A stretch of DNA of 64,000 nucleotides from Burkholderia sp. 4M9327F10 (lineage in GTDB: Bacteria; Pseudomonadota; Gammaproteobacteria; Burkholderiales; Burkholderiaceae). The first letter of the stretch is position 1; each line of letters begins with the position of its first letter. The notes beneath the pieces were generated by a model, which did no database searches, had not been told where the DNA came from, and saw only the letters and a list, made by a program, of their open reading frames with translations. Location: assembly GCF_005503145.1 (NCBI RefSeq), contig NZ_SCNV01000003.1, positions 186,001 to 250,000 on the forward strand, written 5' to 3'. Of this stretch, positions 25,802-34,947 are shown one piece after another. Position numbers and translations under genes: made by a program.

Positions 25802-26301
25802 CCACTGTGGACCTGGCGGCACTGGGCGCAGGCGTCGCACCCAACTCTATCGCGCGCTGTACAAACCCACGAAAGACCGGACGTACCGGTTCAACGCTTT
25901 GGGCCAGCGACCAACCATCATCGTTTGAGGCGTTGCGGATAAGGCGGCAATGAACGTCCGCAGTGACGGCCCAAAGCGGCGATACTGAAACGTCGCATGG
26001 GTGATCGCTGTGGGTCGACTTTTGCCGGCAACATCGGGCGGCAATCTGGCCAACAAGCGACGTTGGCCGTGCGCTTTTAAGCCGCTTCGAACAATGCGAG
26101 TAACCACAACGAGTCGAGTTGAACAGACCGAATCAGTTCACAAGCGGGCAGAACCCAAGTTTGCGTCCCCACATTCGAGGCACTACACCCGCTCAAGAAA
26201 AAGCAGGTGTGGCCGATAGTATGAACGGGGGGCGGTTTCGAATCACGCGGTGTTTATAAACATGCTCCATTCTTCACGCGCCTTTAGTCATCAAACTGAA
26301 A
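25802..26301. other. Intergenic region without a supported gene
   Basis: About 500 bases between metR and a lipoprotein gene. An open minus-strand frame at 25847-26107 yields 86 residues rich in Arg with no recognisable domain and no ribosome site. No terminator hairpin was seen near the metR stop. Confidence 0.4.
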
Positions 26302-26814
26302 ATGATTAAATCAAAGTTAAAATCCCTGAAAGTGGTTCTCCTTGTTTCGATGTGCGTTTCCATCACAGCATGCACAGTGCCTCCTTTTGCAAGAACGCCT
26401 TCGGCCGTTTCCTTCTCACGAGAAATGGAAGGATCTTTTAAGGTGGTGGAGTCTGTAAAAAGCAGGGCTGGATTTTCCCGTATGACGACTTCATTCAACG
26501 CTGACGGAACGAGTGGCAACCTCGTTGTCGAGTACTCAGATAAGAAGCCTCCGTTAAATGTTAGTTTGTTCGATTGCGCCTCATTTGCTCGCCACATTCG
26601 CCCGGGGTTTATGTATGACGGCGCTGCAGTCGAGCAAGATATACATGAAGTGCGTTGTCGTTCGGTCGGTTCACTTTGGCGCTTCGCCATCTTTGAGAAG
26701 GGAACGCCGGGGATGAATATCACTGACAAAACTACCGCTGCGACGGGATACGAATTTGCTTTTACCGTTCCCTTTCCATCGATCTTTGCGGTCCAACCTG
26801 ATAATCAGATGTAA
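26302..26814 (+). CDS. Hypothetical lipoprotein
   Basis: A 170-residue protein with a lipoprotein signal: basic start KSKLKSLK, hydrophobic VVLLVSMCVSI, lipobox ITAC with acylated Cys about residue 24. The mature part contains NADGTSGNLVVEYSDKKPP, two Cys (SLFDCASFARH and EVRCRSVGSL) that may form a disulfide, and a C-terminal TGYEFAFTVPFPSIF. I do not recognise the family. Composition is less GC-rich than the host average, suggesting acquisition. It stands alone between gene-free stretches of nearly 500 bases. Likely inner face of the outer membrane; role unknown. Confidence 0.65.
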   Translation: MIKSKLKSLKVVLLVSMCVSITACTVPPFARTPSAVSFSREMEGSFKVVESVKSRAGFSRMTTSFNADGTSGNLVVEYSDKKPPLNVSLFDCASFARHIRPGFMYDGAAVEQDIHEVRCRSVGSLWRFAIFEKGTPGMNITDKTTAATGYEFAFTVPFPSIFAVQPDNQM

Positions 26815-27298
26815 TCGATGAGCCGCGCGCTTTACGTGCATCTGGGGTGTAACCGTGTACCCGCCTTGCGGCGGCGCACCGATCATGTTTTGAGCGACCG
26901 TTTTAGGTAAAGCGGAATGGTCGAAACGGGTCGAGCTGAGCCGGCCGCGTCAGGCAGCGCCCGCCCAACAGCCGACCTTCGGCGCCGCGATGAAGATCAT
27001 GGACAATTTGATCTGTTCCCACCGTCTGCTGGTATCGCCCAACCGAGCTTCAGCCCGATAACAGAACTGCAGTTTCAAACCGGCCGGTTTCTACTTTTAA
27101 AAACCTCGCCTACCTGAGGCGCGTGCGATCCTCAATGCTTGCGTTCAGGACGATCAAACATCCTTCTAATCGTTTTGAAGCATTGGTCACGAGTGCCAGC
27201 AGACTCGACCGCTTCCCGCCCCATGCGAGCAGACCAAAAACGACCTCCATGACAACGATGAATTTCCGTTGACGCCTTGGTGTACCGTGTGTCACATT
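26815..27298. other. Intergenic region without a supported gene
   Basis: About 480 bases between the lipoprotein and GntR genes. No frame with recognisable protein was found on either strand. A TTGACG at 27269-27274 could be the -35 element for the GntR operon, with CATTAT (27295-27300) as a widely spaced -10. Confidence 0.4.
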
Positions 27299-27311
27299 AT
27301 GAATATGACAC
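27289..27311. promoter_or_regulatory. Palindromic operator over the GntR start codon
   Basis: GTGTCA (27289-27294) and TGACAC (27306-27311) form a perfect inverted repeat around an 11-base centre that is itself partly symmetric (CATTATGAATA). The ATG 27299 is inside it, and a possible -10 CATTAT overlaps it. GntR/YtrA-type regulators often bind such repeats in their own promoter, so autoregulation is likely (inference). Confidence 0.55.
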
Positions 27312-27709
27312 TATTCGATTACAAACCGCAATCGGGTCAGTCGATATTCGACGCCGTGGTTTTCGCCGCCAAGCGCGCCTTCATCAGCGGCGAATACCTG
27401 CCCGGACAGGAGTTTCCGTCGGTGAGGGCGTTGGCGGCAGACCTGAAAATTCACCCAAACACGGCTCACAAGATCGTCCAGCACCTGGTCCACGAAGGCT
27501 GGCTGGAGGCGCGGCCGGGGATCGGGACAATCGTCTGCGAGCCGCCCCAGGCGCGCCCGGGCGAAAAGGCGCAGTTGCTGGGCCACGAAGTCGAGGCACT
27601 GGTGGTTGGCGCACGTCGCGTCGGCCTGACGCAGGAGGAATTGCTCGGCGCCATCATTGAACGCTGGAACCGGATCGACATAGCGCGGGGAACACAAAAT
27701 GATGATTGA
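27299..27709 (+). CDS. GntR-family regulator, YtrA-like
   Basis: About 136 residues, the short YtrA class: a GntR winged helix (FPSVRALAADLKIHPNTAHK then HLVHEGWLEARPGIGTIV) and a short C-terminal helix without a large effector domain. Start ATG 27299 or 27305. There is no Shine-Dalgarno sequence before either; with the promoter-like elements just upstream the mRNA might be leaderless. Its end overlaps the ATP-binding gene by 11 bases, the usual layout in which the regulator represses its own ABC transporter operon. Confidence 0.88.
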   Translation: MNMTLFDYKPQSGQSIFDAVVFAAKRAFISGEYLPGQEFPSVRALAADLKIHPNTAHKIVQHLVHEGWLEARPGIGTIVCEPPQARPGEKAQLLGHEVEALVVGARRVGLTQEELLGAIIERWNRIDIARGTQNDD

Positions 27710-28595
27710 GGCCCGGAATATCGAGAAGCGCTTCGGCCTGAATGAGGCGCTCAGTGGCTTGAGTTTCTCGGTCGCGGAGGGGAGCGTCTATGCGCTGATT
27801 GGCGCCAATGGCGCGGGCAAAACGACCACCATCAAGATGATGCTGAACATTCTGGCGCCGACACGGGGAGAGCTCACATTGATGGGGACGCCATCACGTG
27901 AACTGACAAGCTACCACTTTAGCCAGATCGGCTATGTTTCGGAGAGCCAGGTGCTTCCTGGGCAAATGACCGTAGGTGCCTATCTCGACTACCTGAGGCC
28001 GTTTTATCCGAATTGGGACGAGACGCTCGAAAGAACCGTGTTGGCGCGGTTCAAGCTGCCGGTGGACCGCAAAATCCGAAGCCTTTCACATGGTATGCGT
28101 ATCAAGGTCGCGCTTGTCGCGGCCCTGGCCTTCAAACCAAAGCTGCTGGTGCTCGATGAACCGTTCAGCGGCCTGGACCCGCTGGTACGCGACGACCTGG
28201 TCGAAAGCGTGCTGAGACATGGCGAAGACCTCACTATCTTCATCTCGTCGCACGAACTGAACGAAATCGAGGGTTTCGTTAGCGACGTCGGTTTTCTTGA
28301 CCAGGGTCGCCTGCTGTTCGAAGACTCGATCGAGGCCTTGAACGCGCGCGTTCGCCTGATTCGCGTCACGTTGCAATCGCCGGCACGTCCCCCCGATATT
28401 TTGCCCAAGACATGGATCGATACCGGCACGTCGGGCAATGTTCTAAGTTTTGTGCATACGGCGTTTGCTGAAGACCGGCTGGCGTCTGAAATCGCCGCTG
28501 TATTCGGCGACGTCAGGTTCGTTCAGGCCGAGCCGCTGGACTTAAGGTCGATATTTACTGCGTTCGCGCGGGCCGAACAAATAAAGGGGAGATGA
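27699..28595 (+). CDS. ABC transporter ATP-binding protein
   Basis: A 298-residue ABC ATPase. Walker A is GANGAGKTT (about 35-43), the signature is degenerate (SLSHGM instead of LSGGQ), Walker B is LLVLDEPFSGLDP, and the H-loop is FISSHELNEIEG. The first 220 residues are the nucleotide-binding domain, the rest a regulatory extension. It overlaps the GntR gene and is followed after one base by the permease. YtrB/CcmA-like transporters of this type often export or respond to cell-envelope antibiotics; the substrate here is unknown. Confidence 0.92.
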   Translation: MMIEARNIEKRFGLNEALSGLSFSVAEGSVYALIGANGAGKTTTIKMMLNILAPTRGELTLMGTPSRELTSYHFSQIGYVSESQVLPGQMTVGAYLDYLRPFYPNWDETLERTVLARFKLPVDRKIRSLSHGMRIKVALVAALAFKPKLLVLDEPFSGLDPLVRDDLVESVLRHGEDLTIFISSHELNEIEGFVSDVGFLDQGRLLFEDSIEALNARVRLIRVTLQSPARPPDILPKTWIDTGTSGNVLSFVHTAFAEDRLASEIAAVFGDVRFVQAEPLDLRSIFTAFARAEQIKGR

Positions 28596-28596
28596 T

Positions 28597-30117
28597 ATGT
28601 GGCTGCATATTTTGAAAAAAGATCTGAGACTGCATTGGCCGTACGTAGCGGCGGTGTTGGCCCTGAAGATCGCGTCGGCCGGGATAATCCTGCAAATGGG
28701 GATTTTCGCCCAGCCGCTGCAAATGCTGTTGCCACACGCACTCATCGATCTCGCGTTCTCTGGCGTGGCAGGCCTCGCTATCATTTTGGTCGTACAGAGC
28801 GACCCCGTCGTGTCGAATAATGACGACTGGTTGATCCGGCCGATCCGTCGAAGCGACCTCGCGCTGGATAAGATTGCTTTCGCTGCCCTTGTGACTCTAT
28901 TGCCGACCTTTGTTTTCGATCTTGGCGTTGGTCTTATGCACGGGCTAGATGCGCTGCCGGCGATTGGTGCGTCGGCCTATACGGCGCTCGTCGTATTCAT
29001 CTGTGTCGGTCTACCCGCATTGGCCGTCGGTACGATCACGGCTAGCTGGCCGCAGGCGGCAGGCATCGTTTTCGTGATCTTTCTAGCATGGATTGCCGGT
29101 TTCATCGTGACCAACGGCGAGATGACTGACCTTGGCAACTGGCCTGTCCAACTGGCGCTCCTGGCTATCCTTGTCATTGCAGGCACGCTCATCCTTTACC
29201 TGCAGTACGGCCGCCGGAACACGGCGACTTCGCGTGGCGTCTTCGCCGTGGCAACAATTTGTGCGATTGCGGTGATGTTTACGCCGAAAATAGCCGGCTA
29301 CGTGATCCAACGCGTCATTGATGATGGCAAAGTGGCGACGACCAGCCCGATCCGCCTGTCGTTCGATGACCAGTCCAAGGCCGATGTGATTGGCAAAGCC
29401 CAGCAGTTCATGGGCCCCGTCATCTACGTTCCGCTTAAGGTGGCGGTCGATCCGAACCGTATCGTCACCATCAATAACGTTGTCCTTAGTATCGCCAGCG
29501 GCGACGGCAGGCCGTTATATCACGACACCATATCGCTCGCGTCCGGCTATCCGCCTCATCAGGTCAGCAATGTCCTGCGCGACATCTTCGACGGCGCAAG
29601 CAATGGCCACAAATCGAACTATCAAGCGGTCAATCTGCCGAGTGACGTATTCGAGAAATTCAAGAACACGCCGGTGCGGTTGTCTCTGACCTATCTACTG
29701 AGCTCCTATGCCCCAGCCACAACCATTCAAGCCACGCTGCTTTTTGGCGCCCCACAAAAGGTTGCTGGTTTCGGTGTATGTGAAACACGGCTCAATCCCA
29801 TCAATGACCAGGTCGTTGACCTCTATTGTTTTCCGGCCACTAATAGCTCAAAGTGCATCGCAGCAACGGTGCTCGATCCCGCCGGTGCTTCGATCGGCGT
29901 GCGGCAAACAGGATGTTCGACGACATCTACGCAGTGGGGCCTGAATACGGCGGCTCTGACCGGCCCCGGCCAGTTGGTGGTGGAACTCCCTGCGGCGAAT
30001 GGTGCCGGTATTCGGCCGCTTGCCCTGACGACCTATAAGGTAGTGGGTCACTTCACCCAGACAGTTGTCCTTCCCGAGGTGAGGCTTACGGATTTGACGG
30101 GCTCGGCCGCCTCGTGA
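28597..30117 (+). CDS. ABC transporter permease-like membrane protein
   Basis: A 506-residue protein starting with a short cytoplasmic segment (WLHILKKDLRLHWPY). About six hydrophobic helices lie between residues 18 and 235 (for example YTALVVFICVGLPALAVGTI). A large soluble C-terminal part follows (about 240-500), probably outside the membrane. The layout is like ABC-2-type permeases with an extra periplasmic domain that I cannot assign. GGGGAG precedes the ATG, and the gene is one base after the ATPase stop, so both are surely co-expressed. Confidence 0.8.
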   Translation: MWLHILKKDLRLHWPYVAAVLALKIASAGIILQMGIFAQPLQMLLPHALIDLAFSGVAGLAIILVVQSDPVVSNNDDWLIRPIRRSDLALDKIAFAALVTLLPTFVFDLGVGLMHGLDALPAIGASAYTALVVFICVGLPALAVGTITASWPQAAGIVFVIFLAWIAGFIVTNGEMTDLGNWPVQLALLAILVIAGTLILYLQYGRRNTATSRGVFAVATICAIAVMFTPKIAGYVIQRVIDDGKVATTSPIRLSFDDQSKADVIGKAQQFMGPVIYVPLKVAVDPNRIVTINNVVLSIASGDGRPLYHDTISLASGYPPHQVSNVLRDIFDGASNGHKSNYQAVNLPSDVFEKFKNTPVRLSLTYLLSSYAPATTIQATLLFGAPQKVAGFGVCETRLNPINDQVVDLYCFPATNSSKCIAATVLDPAGASIGVRQTGCSTTSTQWGLNTAALTGPGQLVVELPAANGAGIRPLALTTYKVVGHFTQTVVLPEVRLTDLTGSAAS

Positions 30118-30458
30118 TGACGCATGTGCGGGTCATACGGTCGGAAAAACGATCGGTTTTTTGTGGAAGGGCGAGAGCCTGTTTGTCCAGAAGTCAGACT
30201 AGACGCTCAACCCGCAACTACGCACCGTACAGCGGACAGATGCGTTTGAGCTGAAGCGCCATACTCATGAACTGGATTCATGAGTCTTTGCGCTTTTTGC
30301 CGGATAGTCAGATCGCGACCCGGTCGCTACAGTTCGACCACGCGCACTATCAACTCTGTCAAAGCAATTCCCGGACGTCGTTTTGCATCGCGACTGCCTC
30401 ATGGCTTGACGCTCAACGGCATGTTCTGACAATGACATCATGCCCCAAGAGAACTCAT
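30118..30458. other. Intergenic region with a weak terminator-like hairpin
   Basis: About 340 bases after the ABC operon. AAAAAC-GATCG-GTTTTT with two more T (30145-30162) is a short AT-rich hairpin with a T tail that could end the operon; stability is doubtful. No gene is supported in the rest. Confidence 0.3.
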
Positions 30459-31217
30459 ATGAACCCCACTTACGATTTCAAAGGTCAGGTCGCACTGGTT
30501 ACGGGTGCCAGTTCGGGAATGGGACTGGCGACCGCAAAGGCGTTCGCCGAAGCGGGTGCGGCTGTCGCGCTGGTGGACCGGAATGCAGAGAAGCTGAATG
30601 CCGCGACCGCGACGTTGACCGCCTCCGGGCATAGGGCGATCGCGATCGTGTGCGACGTGTCTGATGAAGCACAGGCTAAGGCTGCGGTCGATCGGACCGT
30701 CGCTGAGTACGGTCGCCTCGACATGGCCTACAACAACGCCGGTATTCTGGGCCCGATGTGCGAGATGTCCGCGGAGTCGGCCGATGGTTACGACGAAGTG
30801 CAGGCAGTAAACCTGCGCGGTATATGGACCTTCATGAAGCACGAACTGCTGCAGATGAAGAGGCAGGGCAGCGGCGCGATTGTGAATTGCTCGTCGCTCG
30901 GTGGCCTGGTCGGTTTGCCGGGGCGCGCAGCCTACCATGCCAGTAAGCACGGAGTGATTGGACTCTCCAAGAGCGCGGCTCTGGACGTTGCGGCGCAAGG
31001 CATACGCGTGAACGCGGTATGCCCAGGGTGCATCGACACGCCAATGGGCGACGGGATTGATCCGGAGGCGATGAAGATATTCCTTAAAGATCAGCCTATC
31101 GGTCGCATGGGCAAGCCCGAGGAAGTCGCTGCGACGGTGCTCTGGTTATGCAGCCCCGGTGCGAGCCTGATTGTCGGCGTAGCATTGCCGGTTGACGGTG
31201 GCTTCGTAGCGCACTGA
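30459..31217 (+). CDS. SDR-family oxidoreductase
   Basis: A 252-residue classical SDR with TGASSGMGLATAKAF near residue 13, the NNAG motif (MAYNNAGILG), catalytic Ser in VNCSSLGGL and YHASK, and the terminal IVGVALPVDGGFVAH. ATG 30459 starts the domain; the upstream open frame is unrelated. It stands alone, 240 bases from the convergent MDR gene. NAD(P)-dependent alcohol/ketone interconversion is expected; substrate unknown. Confidence 0.9.
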   Translation: MNPTYDFKGQVALVTGASSGMGLATAKAFAEAGAAVALVDRNAEKLNAATATLTASGHRAIAIVCDVSDEAQAKAAVDRTVAEYGRLDMAYNNAGILGPMCEMSAESADGYDEVQAVNLRGIWTFMKHELLQMKRQGSGAIVNCSSLGGLVGLPGRAAYHASKHGVIGLSKSAALDVAAQGIRVNAVCPGCIDTPMGDGIDPEAMKIFLKDQPIGRMGKPEEVAATVLWLCSPGASLIVGVALPVDGGFVAH

Positions 31218-31423
31218 GATTTCGCGTCCCGAAGTCGCTGACGTGTAAGCTGTATTAGCTTGGGCCGGACCTGACAGGCAGTCGGGGAAGTGAATCAGGA
31301 AAGGCGATTCAGTGAGGAATCAGTTTCGTCCTGCCAACAGACAGTTGGCGCTGTACGCTGCAACAAGCTCGCGTCGAACAAGCGCCATTGCCTTTACGAG
31401 GAAACAGACGGAGTTCCGTCCTT

Positions 31424-32428
31424 CTATCGCACCTTGATAACAACCTTCCCCTTCGCACGTCCCGTTTCAACGTAAGTCAATGCGTCCGCCGTTGCTTCGA
31501 ACGGGAATGTCCGATCGATCACAGGCTTTATCGCACCGGCGTCGACGAGCCTGGCAATCTGAGCTAACTGGTCTCCGTCGGCACGCATAAACAGGAATGA
31601 ATAGGTGATGTCGCGACGTTTCGCCGCTTTTCGGATGCGATAGCTTAGAAAGCGCATCACCGTTTTCAGAAACCACGACGCACCCATCTGCCTTGCAAAA
31701 TCAGGATCCGGCGGACCGGCGATTCCGATGAGCTTGCCACCCGGCTTGAGCACTTGCAGTGATTTTTCGAGCGTATTTCCGCCTTGCGTATCCAGCACCA
31801 CGTCGTAGTCTTTCAACACAGCGGCAAAGTCGTCCTTCCTGTAATCGATGACAATGTCCGCACCGAGCTGCTTCATCAATCCGGTATTTGCGGCGCCCGC
31901 TGTTGTGGCGACGGTCGCGCCCAGATGCTTCGCCAGTTGAATGGCAAAGGTGCCCACGCCGCCCGAGCCGGCATGTATGAGCACTTTCTGCCCCTTCTTC
32001 AGTTGTGCTCGCTCGACCAGAGCCTGCCACGCAGTCAAGCCTACCAACGGGATTGAAGCCGCTTTTTCCATACTGAGCGCTTTGGGCTTGAGCGCCACGG
32101 CGTCCTCCCTGATCGCGATGAATTCCGCGAAAGTGCCGATCCGATCTTTGGGCGGCCGCGCATACACCTCATCGCCCGGCTTCAGGCGCCGCACGCGTGT
32201 TCCGACGCGGACAACGGTTCCGGCCAGGTCGTTGCCCAGAATCAGTGGCAAGCGATAGGGCAAAATCAGCTTGAACTCTCCGTCCCTGATCTTCGCATCG
32301 AGCGGGTTCACGCCAGCTGCGTGAATCTGGATCAACACGTCGTCCTCACCCGGTTCCGGGACCGGCATATCGCCGGCTCGTATGCCATTTTTGCGTCCAT
32401 ATCGATCGACGACGAATGCCTTCATCAT
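31424..32428 (-). CDS. MDR-family NADP-dependent oxidoreductase
   Basis: A 334-residue zinc-free medium-chain reductase: N-terminal AGVNPLDAKIRDGEF and LGNDLAGTVVRVG, nucleotide-binding IHAGSGGVGTFAIQLAKHLGA, downstream DYDVVLDTQGGNTLEKS. The ATG pair 32428/32425 follows AAGGA. Codons far upstream are open but non-homologous. It begins 46 bases after the SDR gene ends, so they form an operon, probably repressed by the TetR gene at 33403. Likely reduces quinones or electrophilic enones. Confidence 0.9.
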   Translation of the reverse strand: MMKAFVVDRYGRKNGIRAGDMPVPEPGEDDVLIQIHAAGVNPLDAKIRDGEFKLILPYRLPLILGNDLAGTVVRVGTRVRRLKPGDEVYARPPKDRIGTFAEFIAIREDAVALKPKALSMEKAASIPLVGLTAWQALVERAQLKKGQKVLIHAGSGGVGTFAIQLAKHLGATVATTAGAANTGLMKQLGADIVIDYRKDDFAAVLKDYDVVLDTQGGNTLEKSLQVLKPGGKLIGIAGPPDPDFARQMGASWFLKTVMRFLSYRIRKAAKRRDITYSFLFMRADGDQLAQIARLVDAGAIKPVIDRTFPFEATADALTYVETGRAKGKVVIKVR

Positions 32429-32474
32429 GGTTCGTTGTTCCTTGTCGGTTGCTCGTTGTGTGAAGTAATAGCGT

Positions 32475-33284
32475 CTATGTTGTGAGACGCAGATCTTTGC
32501 GAATGCCGGTGTCCACCAGTCCCGCAGGCGCAAATCTGCGTAGCAACCGGAGACGGCCGGCGAGTCCTCCCGCCGCGTAGCGAAGTTTCGGCCGAGCCGC
32601 GAGCACGGCCCGCAATACGGTTTCGGCCACAACCTCGGGGCCGTCAGCGCTCTCGACCACTTCCTTGACTCGCTTGTCCACGGCTGTGCGCACCTTGCGG
32701 TAAGCGTCGAGGGGAGCGTCGGGCGCCATGAGGTTCGCGTCGAACGCCGTCCTGATGTAGGCGGGCTCAATGACCGATACCCGGATGCCCATCGTGCGCA
32801 GCTCGTGATCGAGTGACTCCGAATAGCCCGCTACCGCGTGCTTGGTGGCGCAATACAGCGCCATATAAGGCATGGGCAGGAAACCCAGTACCGAGCCGAT
32901 GTTAATGATGCGGCCGCGACCTTGTTGCCGCATATGGGGCAGCACGGCACGGGTCATGCGGACAATCCCGAAGAAATTGGTATCGAAGATCGCACGGGCC
33001 TGCTCAAGCGAACTTTCTTCGGCAGCAGCAGGGGCGACTCCGAAGCCAGCGTTGTTCACCAGCAAGTCGATGCGACCGTGCAGGCGCAACACTTCCTCGA
33101 CGGCCGCTTCGACCGATGCATCGCTAGTCACGTCAAGCGGCAGCATCTCGAACGTTCGCTGGCCGGCTTGTGCGCCGCGCCGGCTAGTTCCGTAGACCTT
33201 GTACCCGGCCTTGCTAAGGCGGTTTGCCGTGGCTTCGCCGATGCCTGATGAGGCGCCCGTAACGAGGGCTATTCCGCTTTTCAT
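32475..33284 (-). CDS. SDR-family oxidoreductase
   Basis: A 269-residue SDR with TGASSGIGEATANRL near residue 8, the NNAG motif (LLVNNAGFGVAP), INIGSVLGFLP and YCATK with a hydrophobic C-terminal extension typical of the DHRS7/retinol-dehydrogenase-like group. ATG 33284 lies about 65 bases downstream of a strong palindrome that is probably the TetR operator. First gene of the SDR-MDR operon. Confidence 0.9.
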   Translation of the reverse strand: MKSGIALVTGASSGIGEATANRLSKAGYKVYGTSRRGAQAGQRTFEMLPLDVTSDASVEAAVEEVLRLHGRIDLLVNNAGFGVAPAAAEESSLEQARAIFDTNFFGIVRMTRAVLPHMRQQGRGRIINIGSVLGFLPMPYMALYCATKHAVAGYSESLDHELRTMGIRVSVIEPAYIRTAFDANLMAPDAPLDAYRKVRTAVDKRVKEVVESADGPEVVAETVLRAVLAARPKLRYAAGGLAGRLRLLRRFAPAGLVDTGIRKDLRLTT

Positions 33285-33343
33285 AGTCTGTGTTTTCCCT
33301 TAGTGAGGAATGTCTTTACATGGTTAGCCAAGCATTTTCTACA

Positions 33344-33369
33344 AAAAATATGATGTTCATCATATTTTT
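33344..33369. promoter_or_regulatory. TetR operator upstream of the SDR-MDR operon
   Basis: AAAAATATGATG-TT-CATCATATTTTT, a perfect inverted repeat with 12-base arms, lies in the 118-base gap between the end of the TetR gene and the start of the SDR gene. The core ATGATG-N2-CATCAT recurs at the TetR start, so the two are almost certainly sites of the same regulator (inference from repetition). Confidence 0.75.
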
Positions 33370-33402
33370 GATCCAACAAAAGCGCACACCGGATAAGCGG
33401 AT

Positions 33403-33999
33403 TTACTCCCCGGTGGGCGCGTATTTTTTCAATGCAGCTTCAAGAAAACCATCCGAGAGTTTGGGGTCGTCAACGGCGCGCGCCAGCACCATGGTGCCGA
33501 CCATGGTGGCAACCATCATCAGCGCCTGTTCATGCGCGCCCGGTTGACCCCAATCAGGCAATTGACGCGCCACGACATCGATCATCTCCTTGATGCGGCG
33601 CGTGGCCGCGCGCCTTACGACTGGTGCCTGGCGCGGCATTTCCGAGCCAAGGGCGGAGACCGGGCAGCCTGTCTCTATGCCTTCACGGTGCTCCTTCGAC
33701 AGGTAGGCGCGCACCATCGACGGCAATGCCTGCTCCTGTGGCACAGAGGCGGCGATTTGCTCCGACAGGGCCACCGACTCCGCGCCTGCACGGTCAGCCG
33801 CTTCAGCAAGCAGTGCCTCGCGTGACGGAAAGTGCGCGTAGAAGCCGCCGTGTGTCAGGCCGGCCTCCTTCATGATGTCGGCCACACCCGTTCCGTCGTA
33901 GCCGCTGCGCCGGATCGCGCGCGCGGCAACCTCGACGATGCGCTCGTGCGTGATCTCCTTGCGGCTGGCAGGTTTCCGATTGAATGATGACTTTTGCAT
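33403..33999 (-). CDS. TetR-family repressor
   Basis: About 198 residues. The N-terminal TetR helix-turn-helix reads RIVEVAARAIRRSGYDGTGV then IMKEAGLTHGGFYAHFPSRE; the C-terminal domain resembles TetR_C groups linked to electrophile-responsive reductases (ETGCPVSALGSE). ATG 33999 was chosen; 34008 and 34011 are also possible. It lies just upstream of the SDR and MDR genes on the same strand, and matching palindromes mark both its own start and the SDR promoter, so it probably represses all three. A Cys in the GCPVSAL motif may sense the inducer. Confidence 0.88.
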   Translation of the reverse strand: MQKSSFNRKPASRKEITHERIVEVAARAIRRSGYDGTGVADIMKEAGLTHGGFYAHFPSREALLAEAADRAGAESVALSEQIAASVPQEQALPSMVRAYLSKEHREGIETGCPVSALGSEMPRQAPVVRRAATRRIKEMIDVVARQLPDWGQPGAHEQALMMVATMVGTMVLARAVDDPKLSDGFLEAALKKYAPTGE

Positions 34000-34011
34000 G
34001 ATGGTCATCAT
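33998..34011. promoter_or_regulatory. TetR autoregulatory operator
   Basis: ATGATG-GT-CATCAT has the same half-sites and spacing as the palindrome at 33344-33369. It covers the alternative start codons of the TetR gene, so bound repressor would block its own expression. Confidence 0.6.
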
Positions 34012-34132
34012 ATACCAGTTTGGCGCAATTTGCTTGGCACATCTGCCTACGCGGCATGCAACGGCTGATAAGGGGCGGGCGCTACCAGTTGCGTGCCGCC
34101 CTGGTCCAGCATCGCCGCCCCCGGTCCCCCAG

Positions 34133-34849
34133 CTACGCTTTCGCCTTTCCGAGCACCGTGAGATGCATCTCACGACGTTCCACAAAGCCCAAGGTCCGGT
34201 AGAGCTTGATGGCGGAGTGGTTCGATGTGAGAACGTGCAGGAAGGGCGTTTCGCCGCGCGCGCTGATTGCCGCTATCAGCAGCTTCATCAGCCCACCCGC
34301 GTGGCCTTGCCCCCGAAATGCGGCATCCACGCACACGGCGCTGATTTCCGTATATCCGTCGAGCCTCATGCGTTCGCCCGCCATTGCGGCCAGCTTGCCC
34401 TCCCTGCGCGCGCCAAGATAATCACCGAGTTCGATGGTGCGCGGCCCGAAGGGGCCGGGCTGCGTTGCGCTGGTGAGGGCGATCATCTCCGGCACATCGC
34501 CCTCGGCGAGCCTGACGTGTTCCCATGTATTTGCCGGGTCGGGCTTGCCTTGCCAGATCATCTGAAGCAGCGTCGTCTGCCTGATCGCGGAGAAGCCAGC
34601 CGGCGGCACGACCTTGTCCGCGGTGACCAACGCAACCGGACCTTGCGCCCCGATCAGTCCGTGCAAGGCTTCGAAAGACGCCGAACCAGGATCGGCCACG
34701 GCGGCAAAGGGTGCGATGGCGGCCGGAAACCGAACTGCCCGGTCATCCCCGAGCGCAAAGCGACTCTGCTTGCTGGTGAGCGCGTTCCATACCACGTGGT
34801 CGAGCGGATGGGTACCACCGACATCTTTTCCTGCTGCTGCTTCAGACAT
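34133..34849 (-). CDS. GNAT-family N-acetyltransferase
   Basis: A 238-residue protein with a GNAT/FR47-like domain in the C-terminal half: ISAVCVDAAFRGQGHAGGLM carries the acetyl-CoA-binding R/Q-x-x-G-x-A pattern, then FLHVLTSNHSAIKLYRTLGF. The N-terminal half (PLDHVVWNALTSKQSRFALG) is seen in related stand-alone acetyltransferases. ATG 34849 follows AGGAG. It is divergent from the GlxA-type gene at 34948 (98-base gap). Acceptor unknown. Confidence 0.9.
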   Translation of the reverse strand: MSEAAAGKDVGGTHPLDHVVWNALTSKQSRFALGDDRAVRFPAAIAPFAAVADPGSASFEALHGLIGAQGPVALVTADKVVPPAGFSAIRQTTLLQMIWQGKPDPANTWEHVRLAEGDVPEMIALTSATQPGPFGPRTIELGDYLGARREGKLAAMAGERMRLDGYTEISAVCVDAAFRGQGHAGGLMKLLIAAISARGETPFLHVLTSNHSAIKLYRTLGFVERREMHLTVLGKAKA

Positions 34850-34947
34850 TGCTTGCTCCTGCGTTGAACGTTTTCTGCCCCGGAGCATAGACTTAAACTC
34901 CCCGCAGAAGTAGCATCGCAAATGACATTTTTCGCATCATTTACGCC

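Noticed and set aside
26815..27298. Possible insertion-sequence remnant
   Set aside because: No terminal inverted repeats, target duplication or transposase-like peptide could be found.
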